This document shows positions 46,529-56,827 of a stretch of DNA of 64,000 nt, piece after piece. The position numbers were made by a program, and so were the translations under genes. Origin of the DNA: Yoonia sp. Lineage in GTDB: Bacteria > Pseudomonadota > Alphaproteobacteria > Rhodobacterales > Rhodobacteraceae. Every line of letters starts with the position of its first letter. Within the stretch, counting starts at the first letter, position 1. The notes beneath the pieces are model-generated. The model was given only the letters and a program-made list of their open reading frames with translations, was not told where the DNA came from and searched no databases. Location: positions 62,001-126,000 of the forward strand of contig NZ_JAFMHJ010000003.1 of NCBI RefSeq assembly GCF_017854565.1, given 5' to 3'.

Positions 46529-46557
46529 TTGACACGCTGGGGGACGGTGCCTAACTA
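46529..46557 (+). promoter_or_regulatory. Sigma-70-type promoter of groESL
   Basis: TTGACA and TAACTA hexamers are separated by 17 bases, with the CIRCE-like repeat starting 7 bases after the -10 hexamer, that is, over the expected transcription start. Confidence 0.7.
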
Positions 46558-46563
46558 CGCATC

Positions 46564-46592
46564 GTTATCACTCGACGTGATTGAGTGATAAC
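46564..46592. promoter_or_regulatory. CIRCE-like HrcA operator of groESL
   Basis: Perfect inverted repeat GTTATCACTC-N9-GAGTGATAAC, 10-bp arms, 33 bases before groES. The CIRCE consensus is TTAGCACTC-N9-GAGTGCTAA. Here the fourth and fifth positions of each arm change symmetrically (GC-pair replaced by T/A at the same places), so symmetry is kept. HrcA must be encoded elsewhere. Confidence 0.75.
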
Positions 46593-46624
46593 ACAAGGGA
46601 AACACGAACTGGAGAAGTTCTGAA

Positions 46625-46909
46625 ATGGCATTTACACCACTTCACGACCGCGTATTGGTCCGTCGCATCGAAGGCGACGAGACAACAAAGGGCGGCTTGA
46701 TCATTCCTGATAGCGCCAAGGAAAAGCCTGCTGAAGGCGAAGTCGTCAGCGTTGGCGAAGGCGCGCGCAAGGACAGCGGTGAGCTGATTGCGATGGCCGT
46801 TAAGGCAGGCGACAAAGTGCTGTTTGGCAAATGGTCCGGCACCGAGGTCAAGATCGACGGCGAAGAACTTTTGATCATGAAAGAAAGCGACATTCTGGGG
46901 ATTCTCTAA
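46625..46909 (+). CDS. groES: Co-chaperonin GroES
   Basis: The 94-residue heptameric lid of the chaperonin has [17 protein letters not shown] at the N-terminus, the mobile loop [16 protein letters not shown] (about 21-36) and [28 protein letters not shown] at the C-terminus (conserved as separate blocks). GGAG lies about 10 bases before the ATG. It is transcribed with groEL. Confidence 0.98.
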   Translation: MAFTPLHDRVLVRRIEGDETTKGGLIIPDSAKEKPAEGEVVSVGEGARKDSGELIAMAVKAGDKVLFGKWSGTEVKIDGEELLIMKESDILGIL

Positions 46910-46921
46910 TCCCGCGTGGTT

Positions 46922-46945
46922 GGTGCGCATGAACGCGCACCCTAC
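46922..46945. repeat. Palindrome GGTGCGC/GCGCACC-CTAC in the groES-groEL gap
   Basis: 7-bp arms with a 6-nt loop, followed by CTAC. The form resembles the hairpin at 53550-53575, also ending ACCCTAC or ACCCTAC-like, and may belong to a dispersed palindrome family. Within the groESL transcript it could modulate the ratio of the two proteins. Confidence 0.55.
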
Positions 46946-46961
46946 GGTCGTAACGCAATAG

Positions 46962-48620
<1,659 letters not shown>

Positions 48621-48660
48621 GATGCGGCTTGGGCTTCGGCCCACCATCTGAGATAAATGA

Positions 48661-48690
48661 GGGGCGTCCCAACCGGGGCGCCCCTTTTTT
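48661..48690 (+). terminator. Terminator of groESL
   Basis: Arms GGGGCGTCCC/GGGGCGCCCC (one G-T pair) with loop AACC followed by six T. Confidence 0.9.
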
Positions 48691-48737
48691 GCGTTTAATG
48701 GCTTTCGTCACTGCGGCCCAACCGATACCGTTGTCGC

Positions 48738-49232
48738 ATGAACCTGACCCAAGCCCCCCAATTCTCACGCGACATGAAGCCCGGCGAAGAAGATGCGGTC
48801 GAAGCCTTGCTGCGGGCCGCATTTGCGGGTCAGGACGAGGCCACCTTGGTCCGCAAGCTGCGGAAATCAGGGGTTATCGCAGGTGAAACCGTCATGCCAA
48901 TGGGTGACCGGATCGTGGCCTACTATGCGCTATCTTATATGATCAGGCCAACGGGGTGGCTGGTGCTGGCGCCCGTGGCCGTTCACCCGGATGTGCAGCG
49001 GCATGGCTATGGCAAGCGCATGATCGGAATGCTGACCGAATGGGCGCGCCTGACGCAGACGCCGGTTGTGGTGGTGGGCGAACCGGGATTCTATGAAAAA
49101 GCGGGGTTTTCCCGCGAATGTGCTGCGAACCTCGTGTCGCCATATCCCATTGCACAGACGCTGCTGGCAGGCGTCGGCACCCAAGCCCCGGCCAAAGACC
49201 TGATATACCCCCAACCCTTTGCCGATCGTTAG
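48738..49232 (+). CDS. GNAT-family N-acetyltransferase
   Basis: The 164-residue product has the GNAT acetyl-CoA loop VHPDVQRHGYGKRMI (about 82-96) and the GEPGFYEKAGF strand (about 114-124). The form is that of YhbS-like N-acetyltransferases. Substrate unknown. It is followed 4 bases later by the DMT-permease gene, suggesting an operon independent of groESL. Confidence 0.87.
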   Translation: MNLTQAPQFSRDMKPGEEDAVEALLRAAFAGQDEATLVRKLRKSGVIAGETVMPMGDRIVAYYALSYMIRPTGWLVLAPVAVHPDVQRHGYGKRMIGMLTEWARLTQTPVVVVGEPGFYEKAGFSRECAANLVSPYPIAQTLLAGVGTQAPAKDLIYPQPFADR

Positions 49233-49235
49233 CGT

Positions 49236-50074
49236 ATGAAACTGTTCGTGCTTGTGGCGATCACGATGGCGGCGTTTGCGACCAATTCGGTGCTAAACCG
49301 GATCGGGGTGGCGCATTATGGCATGGATTCAATGGCTTTCGCGGCGATCCGCGTGATTGCAGGTGCGGCCACACTTTGGGCGCTGGTTCTTGCGCGACAG
49401 GGTGCCCGCCCTGTGATCTGGAACCGCCAACGATTGGCGGGCGCGACCGCGTTGGCGGTCTATATGATTGGGTTCTCCTGGGCTTATATCAGCCTTGGGG
49501 CGGGTCTTGGGGCGCTGATCCTGTTTGGCGTGCTTCAGGTGGCCATCTTTGGCTGGGCTGTGTGGGAGCAGCAAAAAGTACCCGTTTTGCGCTGGCTGGG
49601 TGCGGTCATCGCGCTGATCGGGCTTTGCGTTCTGCTCTGGCCGACAGGTGCTGCGGCGGTGCCGCTTGGCGGTACAATCGCGATGATTGCCGCCGCCGTT
49701 GGCTGGGCTGTGTATACGCTGCTGGGCAGGGCCGAAACAGATGCATTGGGCGCAACGGCGGTTAATTTCCTGCTCTGTGTGCCATTTTGGTGGGCGGCGC
49801 GGTCGCGCTGGCGGGTGGTGGGGGCATCACGACAATGGGCACGCTGACGGCAATCGTTGCGGGTGCGGTTACATCAGGGCTGGGCTATGCGCTTTGGTAT
49901 CGGGTGCTGCCCGGGCTTGCGTCCACCACCGCAGGTATTGCCCAGCTCAGCGTGCCGGTTATCGCCGTCGCCGCCGGGGTGCTGGCACTGGGCGAGCCGC
50001 TGAGCCTGCGGATGCTGACAGCCGGGGGGCTGGTTCTTGGGGGGATCGCCGTATCGCTTTTGGCCCGCCGCTGA
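49236..50074 (+). pseudogene. Frameshifted EamA/DMT-superfamily permease
   Basis: The first frame (49236 on) encodes about 183 residues of a ten-helix DMT transporter (MKLFVLVAITMAAFATNSVL to NFLLCVPF). The rest continues in another frame (VGGAVALAGG ... GITTMGTLTAIV to LLARR, ending 50074). The switch falls at the TTTT run 49784-49787; adding one T would restore one frame of about 280 residues. This points to a single-base deletion in a homopolymer, either a real mutation or a sequence error. Confidence 0.85.
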
Positions 50075-50126
50075 TTTTCTGCACGTCGGGGCTTTTGTTG
50101 CTGCCCGGCGGTGCTATATATGATCA

Positions 50127-50849
50127 ATGAAAATTATTTATGCGACACTTTTTGCACTTTGGGGGACAGCTGGCATTGCACAGGACTGTATCGTGATGCT
50201 GCATGGCCTTGCGCGGACAGAAATATCGTTCACACCGATGCAACTGGTACTGGAAAACGCGGGCTATAAGGTCATTAATCGCGGGTATCCATCTACCGAG
50301 GCGACGATCCAGACGCTGGTTGATGACTATCTGGCCGAAGATGTTGCGGCCTGTGGCGATGCGCGCGTACATTTCGTCACCCATTCGATGGGCGGCATCC
50401 TTGCCCGCGCATGGCTGACCAATCACCGCCCCAAGGTCATGGGACGCGTCGTGATGTTGGGCCCACCCAACGGCGGGTCCGAATTGGTCGATATTTTCGG
50501 TGATTTTGAGCCGTTTCAATGGGTCAACGGCCCTGCCGGCCTGCAACTTGGCACCGGCGATGACAGCCTGCCCAACACACTTGGCCTGCCCGCCTATGAG
50601 GTTGGGATCATTGCCGGGACGCGGTCCCTGAACCCCGTCTATTCGGCCCTGATCGAGGGACCGGATGATGGCAAAGTGTCGGTAGAATCAACCCGGCTGG
50701 AGGGGATGCGCGACCACATCATGCTGCCTGTCACCCATACATTCATGGCGAACAATCCGCTGGTGATGGCAGAGGTCCAGGCATTTTTGCGAGACGGCCA
50801 TTTCGATCCAAGCCTGAGCCTGACCGATGTGATATTCGGGACAGAGTAA
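50127..50849 (+). CDS. Exported alpha/beta-hydrolase (lipase-like)
   Basis: The 240-residue product has a signal peptide (about 1-18, [12 protein letters not shown]), the oxyanion segment [15 protein letters not shown], the nucleophile elbow THSMGG (serine at about 90) and GPPNGGSE. The final His is in [10 protein letters not shown] (about 212). These match triacylglycerol-lipase/esterase-like hydrolases of the periplasm. A terminator palindrome begins right after the stop. Confidence 0.85.
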   Translation: MKIIYATLFALWGTAGIAQDCIVMLHGLARTEISFTPMQLVLENAGYKVINRGYPSTEATIQTLVDDYLAEDVAACGDARVHFVTHSMGGILARAWLTNHRPKVMGRVVMLGPPNGGSELVDIFGDFEPFQWVNGPAGLQLGTGDDSLPNTLGLPAYEVGIIAGTRSLNPVYSALIEGPDDGKVSVESTRLEGMRDHIMLPVTHTFMANNPLVMAEVQAFLRDGHFDPSLSLTDVIFGTE

Positions 50850-50878
50850 AAATATTCTGGCCTCCGGCGGGGATATTT
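50850..50878. terminator. Bidirectional terminator palindrome
   Basis: AAATAT outer arms with a GCCTCCGGCGGGG core; the CCTCCGG-CGGGG-ATATTT form is a common intergenic terminator in Rhodobacterales. It lies between the convergent lipase-like gene and purK. Confidence 0.7.
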
Positions 50879-50892
50879 CCACTCGGAAGACG

Positions 50893-51963
50893 CTAGGGCG
50901 TTTTGATGATCCGGTTGATGTGACCCATTTTGCGACCCTGTTTCACCTCGGCCTTGCCGTAGAGGTGAATGGCTGCATTGGTCCTGGCAAGCTGTGGCAG
51001 CCGGTTCATGTCATCGCCGATCAGGTTTTCCATCACAACATCCGCATGGCGTGATCCGTCGCCCAAGGGCCAGCCGGCAATGGCACGGATATGCTGTTCG
51101 AACTGGCAGATCGTGCAGCCGTTTTGGGTCCAGTGGCCAGAATTATGCACACGCGGTGCGAATTCATTGACGATCAGCCCGCCGGCGGTCACGAACAGTT
51201 CGACCCCCATCACACCGACATAGTCCAGTGCATTCAGTATCCGCGCGGCGATGAGCACGGCGTCGGTCCGTTGTCCGGGCGTCAATTTCGCGGGAACAGT
51301 GGTGGTGCGCAATATTCCGTCATCGTGTACGTTTTCACCCGGGTCATAGCAGGCCACCGACCCATCAAGGCCACGCGCGCCGATCACCGACACCTCGTGA
51401 CTGAAGTCGATAAAGCCTTCGATGATCGCAGGCGCCCCGGCCATGTCGGCAAATGCAGCGTGCGCATCATCTGGCGCCATGATCCGCGCCTGCCCCTTGC
51501 CGTCATAGCCCATACGGCGGGTTTTCATGATGGCCGGTGTGCCGATGGTCGCAATCGCCGCAGTCAGATCAGCCATGCTGCCGACGTCCGCAAAAGGCGC
51601 GGTTTGCAGGCCGAGGCCGCGCAGGAATGTCTTTTCGGCAAGTCGGTCCTGACTGGTTGCCAGAGCTTGTCTGCCGGGGTGGATCGGCGCAAGGGATTCC
51701 AACAAATCAAGGGCGCTGGTGGGGACGTTCTCAAATTCATAGGTGATCACATCAACCGACCGCCCAAAGGCGGCAAGGGCGGCGGCGTCATCATAGCGCG
51801 CCGTGGTCACGGCATGGGCGACATCGCCGGCGGGCGGGTGGGCACCCGGTTCAAAAATATGGGTTTTCAGACCCAGACGCGCCGCTGCGACAGACAGCAT
51901 CCTGCCCAGTTGACCGCCACCAAGAATGCCGATTGTCGCACCTATGGGTAAGGGATTATTCAT
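50893..51963 (-). CDS. purK: N5-carboxyaminoimidazole ribonucleotide synthase PurK
   Basis: The 356-residue ATP-grasp enzyme has a [14 protein letters not shown]-terminal motif (about 13-25), [20 protein letters not shown] (ATP-binding loop) and the [13 protein letters not shown] motif (metal/catalytic region). It converts AIR, bicarbonate and ATP to N5-CAIR. The start [11 protein letters not shown] overlaps the purE stop by 8 bases. Confidence 0.95.
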   Translation of the reverse strand: MNNPLPIGATIGILGGGQLGRMLSVAAARLGLKTHIFEPGAHPPAGDVAHAVTTARYDDAAALAAFGRSVDVITYEFENVPTSALDLLESLAPIHPGRQALATSQDRLAEKTFLRGLGLQTAPFADVGSMADLTAAIATIGTPAIMKTRRMGYDGKGQARIMAPDDAHAAFADMAGAPAIIEGFIDFSHEVSVIGARGLDGSVACYDPGENVHDDGILRTTTVPAKLTPGQRTDAVLIAARILNALDYVGVMGVELFVTAGGLIVNEFAPRVHNSGHWTQNGCTICQFEQHIRAIAGWPLGDGSRHADVVMENLIGDDMNRLPQLARTNAAIHLYGKAEVKQGRKMGHINRIIKTP

Positions 51964-52444
51964 CGCTGGGTTCATCCGGAATTGAGGCCGACAGGGCAGC
52001 ACGCCATTGATCCAGACGTTCGGCAAGACCCACGTCTTGCAGCGCCAGAATGCCCGCCGCCATCAGCCCTGCATTGGCCGCACCGGCAGCCCCGATGGCC
52101 ATGGTCGCCACAGGAAATCCGCGCGGCATCTGCAAGATGGAATAGAGACTGTCAACGCCCGACAGCGCCTTGGTCTGGACCGGCACGCCGATCACCGGCA
52201 CCCGGGTTTTCGACGCCATCATGCCCGGCAAATGCGCCGCCCCGCCAGCGCCTGCGATAATCACCTGCAAGCCGCGATCGACGGCCGTCTTGCCATAGGC
52301 CCACAACCGATCCGGCGTGCGGTGGGCCGAGACGATTTTCGTCTCATAGGTCACGCCAAGCTGATCAAGCATATCAGCTGCTTCACGCATGGTGGGCCAG
52401 TCCGACTGACTGCCCATAATAATGCCGACCAAAGGTTGGGTCAT
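51956..52444 (-). CDS. purE: N5-CAIR mutase PurE
   Basis: The 162-residue class I PurE has [10 protein letters not shown] (about 11-20), SAHRTPDR (catalytic His) and GGAAHLPGM motifs. It moves the carboxyl group of N5-CAIR to make CAIR in purine synthesis. It is read first, then purK. The 64-base gap before the DUF465 gene has no terminator. Confidence 0.96.
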   Translation of the reverse strand: MTQPLVGIIMGSQSDWPTMREAADMLDQLGVTYETKIVSAHRTPDRLWAYGKTAVDRGLQVIIAGAGGAAHLPGMMASKTRVPVIGVPVQTKALSGVDSLYSILQMPRGFPVATMAIGAAGAANAGLMAAGILALQDVGLAERLDQWRAALSASIPDEPSDE

Positions 52445-52508
52445 GTTAACGCCCTATATCAAAAGGAAGCGGCACTATAGCCAAGGGCACAGCACCTGCA
52501 ACGCCCTA

Positions 52509-52727
52509 TCAGGCGATAATATCGGGCAAAATCCGATCTTCGAGTGTGACGATCTGGTCTTTCAGTGCCAGCTTTTGCTTTTTCAGACGCTTGATCGTCA
52601 GCATATCCGCAGACCCGCGCGTCTGAAGGGCGTCAATCGCCTCGTCCAGATCACGGTGTTCGCGCTTGAGAACGGCAAGCTTGACACGCAGGACATCGAC
52701 CTGTTCCATTTTTGCGGATGAATTCAT
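52509..52727 (-). CDS. YdcH-like DUF465 protein
   Basis: This 72-residue, highly charged helical protein (VKLAVLKREHRDLDEAIDAL, then RLKKQKLALKDQIVTLEDRI) matches DUF465/YdcH. It is probably a short antiparallel coiled coil; function unknown. MNSSAKMEQ is taken as the start; another Met lies six codons on. Upstream lies the hsp20 promoter region on the other strand. Confidence 0.85.
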   Translation of the reverse strand: MNSSAKMEQVDVLRVKLAVLKREHRDLDEAIDALQTRGSADMLTIKRLKKQKLALKDQIVTLEDRILPDIIA

Positions 52728-52801
52728 CGGCAGCGACCCAATTTGTAGCACATTTCAGGGGTGTAGTTATCCGTTTATCACGAAACATCCTAATACTTCC
52801 T

Positions 52802-52830
52802 CTTGATCAATGACATATACAGCCCCATAT
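52802..52830 (+). promoter_or_regulatory. RpoH-like promoter of hsp20
   Basis: CTTGAT and CCCCATAT are spaced 15 bases, close to the sigma-32 consensus CTTGAA-N13/17-CCCCATNT, ending 65 bases before the hsp20 start. Confidence 0.65.
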
Positions 52831-52894
52831 TTTTTCCAAGGGTCGCCGCAATCGGGGCCACAACTGACAGTCGCTTATACGAAGGGCATGTCTT

Positions 52895-53308
52895 ATGACG
52901 AAATTGGCGTTGGGAACGCATCCGTTCCTTTTGGGCTTTGAACAGCTGGAACGGCTGGTCGAACGTACCGCAAAAAGCGGGAATGACGGCTACCCGCCGT
53001 ACAATATCGAACAGACATCGGAAAATACCTATCGCATCACGCTGGCCGTTGCCGGTTTTGCGCAAGGCGATCTGGCGATCACCGTCGAAGATAGCTCTTT
53101 GATCATTCGTGGCCGTCAAGGTGACGACAGCGACGGGCGTATCTATCTGCATCGGGGTATCGCGGCCCGACAGTTCCAGCGATCTTTTGTACTGGCAGAC
53201 GGTGTCGATGTCGGCGAGGCGGTGATGGAAAACGGTTTGCTGCATGTGGATCTGACCCGTGCGGTCCCTGATCGCGTAGTGCAAACCATCAACATTCGGA
53301 AAGGGTAA
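52895..53308 (+). CDS. Small heat-shock protein (Hsp20/IbpA type)
   Basis: The 137-residue alpha-crystallin-type holdase has PPYNIEQTSENTYRITLAVAG opening the domain (about 34-54), FQRSFVLADGV and ENGLLHVDL (conserved GxL-type motif, about 111-119). It binds unfolding proteins during heat or oxidative stress. It is preceded by an RpoH-like promoter and followed after 3 bases by the DUF1150 gene, a conserved pair in Rhodobacterales. Confidence 0.93.
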   Translation: MTKLALGTHPFLLGFEQLERLVERTAKSGNDGYPPYNIEQTSENTYRITLAVAGFAQGDLAITVEDSSLIIRGRQGDDSDGRIYLHRGIAARQFQRSFVLADGVDVGEAVMENGLLHVDLTRAVPDRVVQTINIRKG

Positions 53309-53311
53309 GCC

Positions 53312-53536
53312 ATGAATACGAAATTTGATCTCAAGGATCTCGACCGGGATATCGTCTATGTTAAACCAGTGCAGGTCGCTGATCTACCTGACGACATGAA
53401 GGAACAAGTGGGCGATCTTGTCACGTTGTTCGCCGTTCATAACGTGGATGGTGAACAGTTGGCGCTGGTCGCCAATCGCAAGCTGGCATTTCACCTTGCC
53501 CGTGAAAACGACATGCAGCCGTTCGCCGTTCACTGA
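53312..53536 (+). CDS. DUF1150-family protein
   Basis: The 74-residue acidic protein, MNTKFDLKDLDRDIVYVKPV followed by VADLPDDM and VANRKLAFHLARENDMQP, matches DUF1150, small alphaproteobacterial proteins encoded right after hsp20. A role in the heat-shock response is implied by the shared transcript. No catalytic motif is visible. Confidence 0.88.
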   Translation: MNTKFDLKDLDRDIVYVKPVQVADLPDDMKEQVGDLVTLFAVHNVDGEQLALVANRKLAFHLARENDMQPFAVH

Positions 53537-53549
53537 CCGACAAGGCAAC

Positions 53550-53575
53550 GTAAGGTGGGTCTTGACCCACCCTAC
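53550..53575. repeat. Intergenic palindrome of the GGTGGGT/ACCCACC type
   Basis: GTA-A-GGTGGGT-CTTG-ACCCACC-C-TAC, one mismatch, in the gap between the convergent DUF1150 and sat-cysC genes. It resembles a dispersed REP-like family and may also act as a weak terminator. Confidence 0.6.
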
Positions 53576-53583
53576 TGGTCACG

Positions 53584-55299
53584 TCAGCCTTTGATCAGGC
53601 CCAAGCTTTCGAGCTTCAAAATCACTTGATGGGCGCAGTTATCGACAGGGACACTTTCGGTTTCCAGCGACAGCTCGGGGTGCGTTGGCACATCATACGG
53701 GTCTGAAATTCCTGTGAATTCCTTGATTTTGCCTTCGCGGGCCAGCTTATACAGCCCCTTGCGGTCTCGCCGTTCACATTCTTCGATGGTCGTGGCCACA
53801 TGCACCTCGAGGAAAGCGCCGAACTGTTCGACCTCTTCGCGCACGGCCCGCCGGGTTGACGCATAGGGCGCAATCGGCGCGCAAATCGCGATGCCACCGT
53901 TTTTCGTGATCTCGGACGCGACATAGCCGATCCGCCGAATATTCAGGTCACGGTGCTCTTTGCTGAAACCCAGCTCGGATGACAGGTTCTTGCGCACGAT
54001 ATCACCATCCAGCAGGGTCACCGGGCGGCCCCCCATTTCCATCAGCTTGACCATCAGCGCATTGGCGATTGTGGATTTCCCAGAACCGGAAAACCCCGTG
54101 AAGAACACTGTAAAACCTTGTTCGGCCCGTGGTGGGCGGGTCTTGCGCAGCTCATTGACGACTGCGGGGAAACTGAACCATTCGGGTATCTCAAGCCCCT
54201 CAGACAAGCGCCGCCGCAGTTCCGTCCCCGAAATATTCAGAATCGTCACATTTTCCTTGTCGTGGATTTCGTCGGCGGGTTCGTATTGGGCGCGGTCCTG
54301 CACATAGACCATGTGCTTGAAGTCAATCATTTCAATGCCCATCTCTTCCTGATGTTCGCGGAACAGATCCTGCGCATCATAGGGGCCGTAAAAATCCTCG
54401 CCTTTGGAATTATTGCCCGGGCCAGCATGGTCGCGGCCCACGATAAAGTGGGTGCAGCCGTGGTTTTTGCGGATCAGCCCATGCCATACCGCCTCGCGTG
54501 GGCCAGCCATGCGCATGGCAAGGTTCAGCAGGCTCATCGTGGTCGTAGCGGATGGGTATTGGTCCAGAACGGCTTCGTAGCAGCGTACGCGGGTGAAATG
54601 GTCGATGTCGCCGGGTTTGGTCATGCCGACGACCGGATGGATCAGCAGGTTGGCCTGGGCTTCGCGCGCGGCGCGGAACGTCAGCTCCTGATGCGCGCGG
54701 TGCAGCGGATTGCGGGTCTGGAAGGCGACAACCTTGCGCCAGCCCAATTTACGGAAATACGCGCGCAGTTCGTTGGGCGTGTCACGGCGACCACGGAAAT
54801 CATAGTGCACGGGCTGCTGAATCCCGATAACGGGGCCGCCCAAATACACCTTGCCCGCCGTATTGTGCAGATAGTTCACGGCGGGATGCGCGCTGTCGTC
54901 GGCGCCAAAGACCATTTGCGCCTCGTGCGCCTTGTCGGGCACCCATTTGTCGGTGACGGTCATGGTGGCAAGGATCACGCCTTCCTGATCACGCAGCGCA
55001 ATGTCCTGCCCGATGGTCACCGTTTCCGCGAATTTTTCAGAGACATCCAAGTTGATCGGCATCGGCCAAAGGGCGCCATCGGCCAGCCGCATATGATCGA
55101 CAACGCTGTTATAGTCGGCCTCGGACAGGAACCCTTTGAGGGGGTTGAACCCGCCGTTCATCATCAGTTCCAGATCGCATATCTGACGTGGCGTCAGATC
55201 GTGACTGTTCAGGTCACCCGCCTCCAGTTTCATTTTCTGCGCGCTCTCGTGAGAGACGTAAAGTTCGGGGATCGGGGCCAAATCTTGGGGCATGTGCAT
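53584..55299 (-). CDS. Fused ATP sulfurylase / APS kinase (Sat-CysC)
   Basis: The 571-residue bifunctional protein has an ATP sulfurylase domain (about 1-385) with FQTRNPLHRAHQEL and GRDHAGPG. The C-terminal APS kinase domain (about 390-571) has the P-loop GFSGSGKST and RDLNIRRIGYVA and PYDVP regions. It activates sulfate to APS and then PAPS. The fusion, with sulfurylase at the N-terminus, is known in several alphaproteobacteria. Two in-frame ATG codons (55299 and 55293) are possible starts; neither has a strong ribosome-binding site. No other cys genes are adjacent. Confidence 0.95.
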   Translation of the reverse strand: MHMPQDLAPIPELYVSHESAQKMKLEAGDLNSHDLTPRQICDLELMMNGGFNPLKGFLSEADYNSVVDHMRLADGALWPMPINLDVSEKFAETVTIGQDIALRDQEGVILATMTVTDKWVPDKAHEAQMVFGADDSAHPAVNYLHNTAGKVYLGGPVIGIQQPVHYDFRGRRDTPNELRAYFRKLGWRKVVAFQTRNPLHRAHQELTFRAAREAQANLLIHPVVGMTKPGDIDHFTRVRCYEAVLDQYPSATTTMSLLNLAMRMAGPREAVWHGLIRKNHGCTHFIVGRDHAGPGNNSKGEDFYGPYDAQDLFREHQEEMGIEMIDFKHMVYVQDRAQYEPADEIHDKENVTILNISGTELRRRLSEGLEIPEWFSFPAVVNELRKTRPPRAEQGFTVFFTGFSGSGKSTIANALMVKLMEMGGRPVTLLDGDIVRKNLSSELGFSKEHRDLNIRRIGYVASEITKNGGIAICAPIAPYASTRRAVREEVEQFGAFLEVHVATTIEECERRDRKGLYKLAREGKIKEFTGISDPYDVPTHPELSLETESVPVDNCAHQVILKLESLGLIKG

Positions 55300-55425
55300 T
55301 CTCTGACAATTATGGGGCGACGTTGCAGCGGGGCATAGACCCGCGCCACGGGCGATGTCTAGCGAGCGGCGACAAAAAAGACCGATATTCGCGGCCGCAC
55401 CGGGCCAATGGAACCGGTCACCGCA

Positions 55426-56742
55426 TTATCGCGGGATCAGGCGAACAGGCAGCCCGCCTTTTGGGGATGGGATGGGCATGCGTTTCCACACAACTGGGGT
55501 TCCTTGTGCCAGCTCCACGCGAAAACGGCGCAAAAGCAGCGCCATGAACACTTTGACCTGCATCGTGGCAAAGTGCAGGCCGATGCACTTGTGCGCGCCA
55601 CCACCGAACGGCGCCCAGGCATAGCGGTGGCTTTGGTCCTCGGCGCGGTTGGGCGAAAAGCGGTCGGGGTCAAAGCTGTCGGGGTCGGTCCAGTGTACTG
55701 ACGACATCATCACCATCCCTGCCATGGCGGTGACCCATGTGCCGCCCGGCACATCAACGCCGTTAAAAGTGAAATCGCGCGTGGCGCGGCGCGGGATGAA
55801 CGGCACCGGGGGCAATAGCCGCAACGCCTCGCGCAAGACCCTGTCGGTGACGTCCATCGCAGCAAGAGCGGCGTCATCCAGTGGGGCATCGCCCAGCGCG
55901 TCTACCTCGGCGATCATGCGATCCTGCCATTCGGGAAAGGTGGCCATCGCCCAGATCATCTTGGTCAGGGTGGCCGCTGTGGTGTCATGCGCTGCCATCA
56001 GCAAAAAGTTGAAGTGGTCGATGATTTCGTCATCGCTCCAGCAGTTGCCATCATCATCGCGGGCCAGACACATTTGGCTGAAAAAATCGTCACCACCGGC
56101 CGCGCGGCGTTCTGGGATCAATGCGCGGAACGTGTCGCGCAGATACGCGCGCGCCTTGACCCCACGACGGATTTTCGTAAACGGCAACGCCGCCCGAACC
56201 ACCCCCATCGACGCCGCGACCTCATCAATAAACGCTTGGTTCAACTTGGGCACCCGTGGATCATCGACGGGCAGACCCATGAACACAGCGGCCCCCATTT
56301 GCAGGGTCATCGTCTTGATTTCAGGGAAAAAAGCAAAGGGTTCATGCGCGGGCCACCGGGCAATCAACGGGTCCAGCGCTGCGGCCATTCGCGTGCGGTA
56401 CAGGTCCAGCACCGGTTTGCGAAACGCTGCCTGCATGATGCGGCGATGCGCGCGGTGATCACCAAAGTCGCGCAACATCAGGCCGCCACCGAACAGCACA
56501 TCCAGCATTTCCCAGCCACCCGCGCTGGAAAACAGATTGTCGGTATCGCCAAGGATGAATTCGAGCGCATCGGCGCCGCCAAGGGACACGCGCCACTTGC
56601 CCAACAGCTTGATCTTGTAGACCGGACCAAAGGCCGCCGCTGATCGCCGGTGCAGGCCGTAGCTGTCGTTGAGCACATCCAGCGTGTGCCCGACGATTGG
56701 TTTTGCAGGCAGGGCGGGGATATGCGCGAGCGGTGATGGCAT
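55426..56742 (-). CDS. Cytochrome P450
   Basis: The 438-residue soluble P450 has the I-helix oxygen-activation motif AHDTT (251-255), ExxR at 305-308 (EALR), the PERF-like region FDPDRFSPNR and haem-thiolate loop FGGGAHKCIG with Cys386. There is no N-terminal membrane anchor, as in most bacterial P450s. The general form recalls the CYP120/CYP26-like bacterial group, but the substrate is unknown. GGAGG lies 7 bases before the ATG. No ferredoxin gene is adjacent. Confidence 0.93.
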   Translation of the reverse strand: MPSPLAHIPALPAKPIVGHTLDVLNDSYGLHRRSAAAFGPVYKIKLLGKWRVSLGGADALEFILGDTDNLFSSAGGWEMLDVLFGGGLMLRDFGDHRAHRRIMQAAFRKPVLDLYRTRMAAALDPLIARWPAHEPFAFFPEIKTMTLQMGAAVFMGLPVDDPRVPKLNQAFIDEVAASMGVVRAALPFTKIRRGVKARAYLRDTFRALIPERRAAGGDDFFSQMCLARDDDGNCWSDDEIIDHFNFLLMAAHDTTAATLTKMIWAMATFPEWQDRMIAEVDALGDAPLDDAALAAMDVTDRVLREALRLLPPVPFIPRRATRDFTFNGVDVPGGTWVTAMAGMVMMSSVHWTDPDSFDPDRFSPNRAEDQSHRYAWAPFGGGAHKCIGLHFATMQVKVFMALLLRRFRVELAQGTPVVWKRMPIPSPKGGLPVRLIPR

Positions 56743-56827
56743 GGTTGCCTCCTTGGCGGGTTTGGGGGGCGCTGCCACAGGTTGAGCAGGCCAGAGGACG
56801 CCGCCGCCCCCAAGGCATTTCCCGCGT

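Noticed and set aside
52804-52811. TTGATCAA as an FNR site before hsp20
   Set aside because: It lacks the 4-base spacer between half-sites required for FNR; the CTTGAT is better read as part of an RpoH-type promoter.
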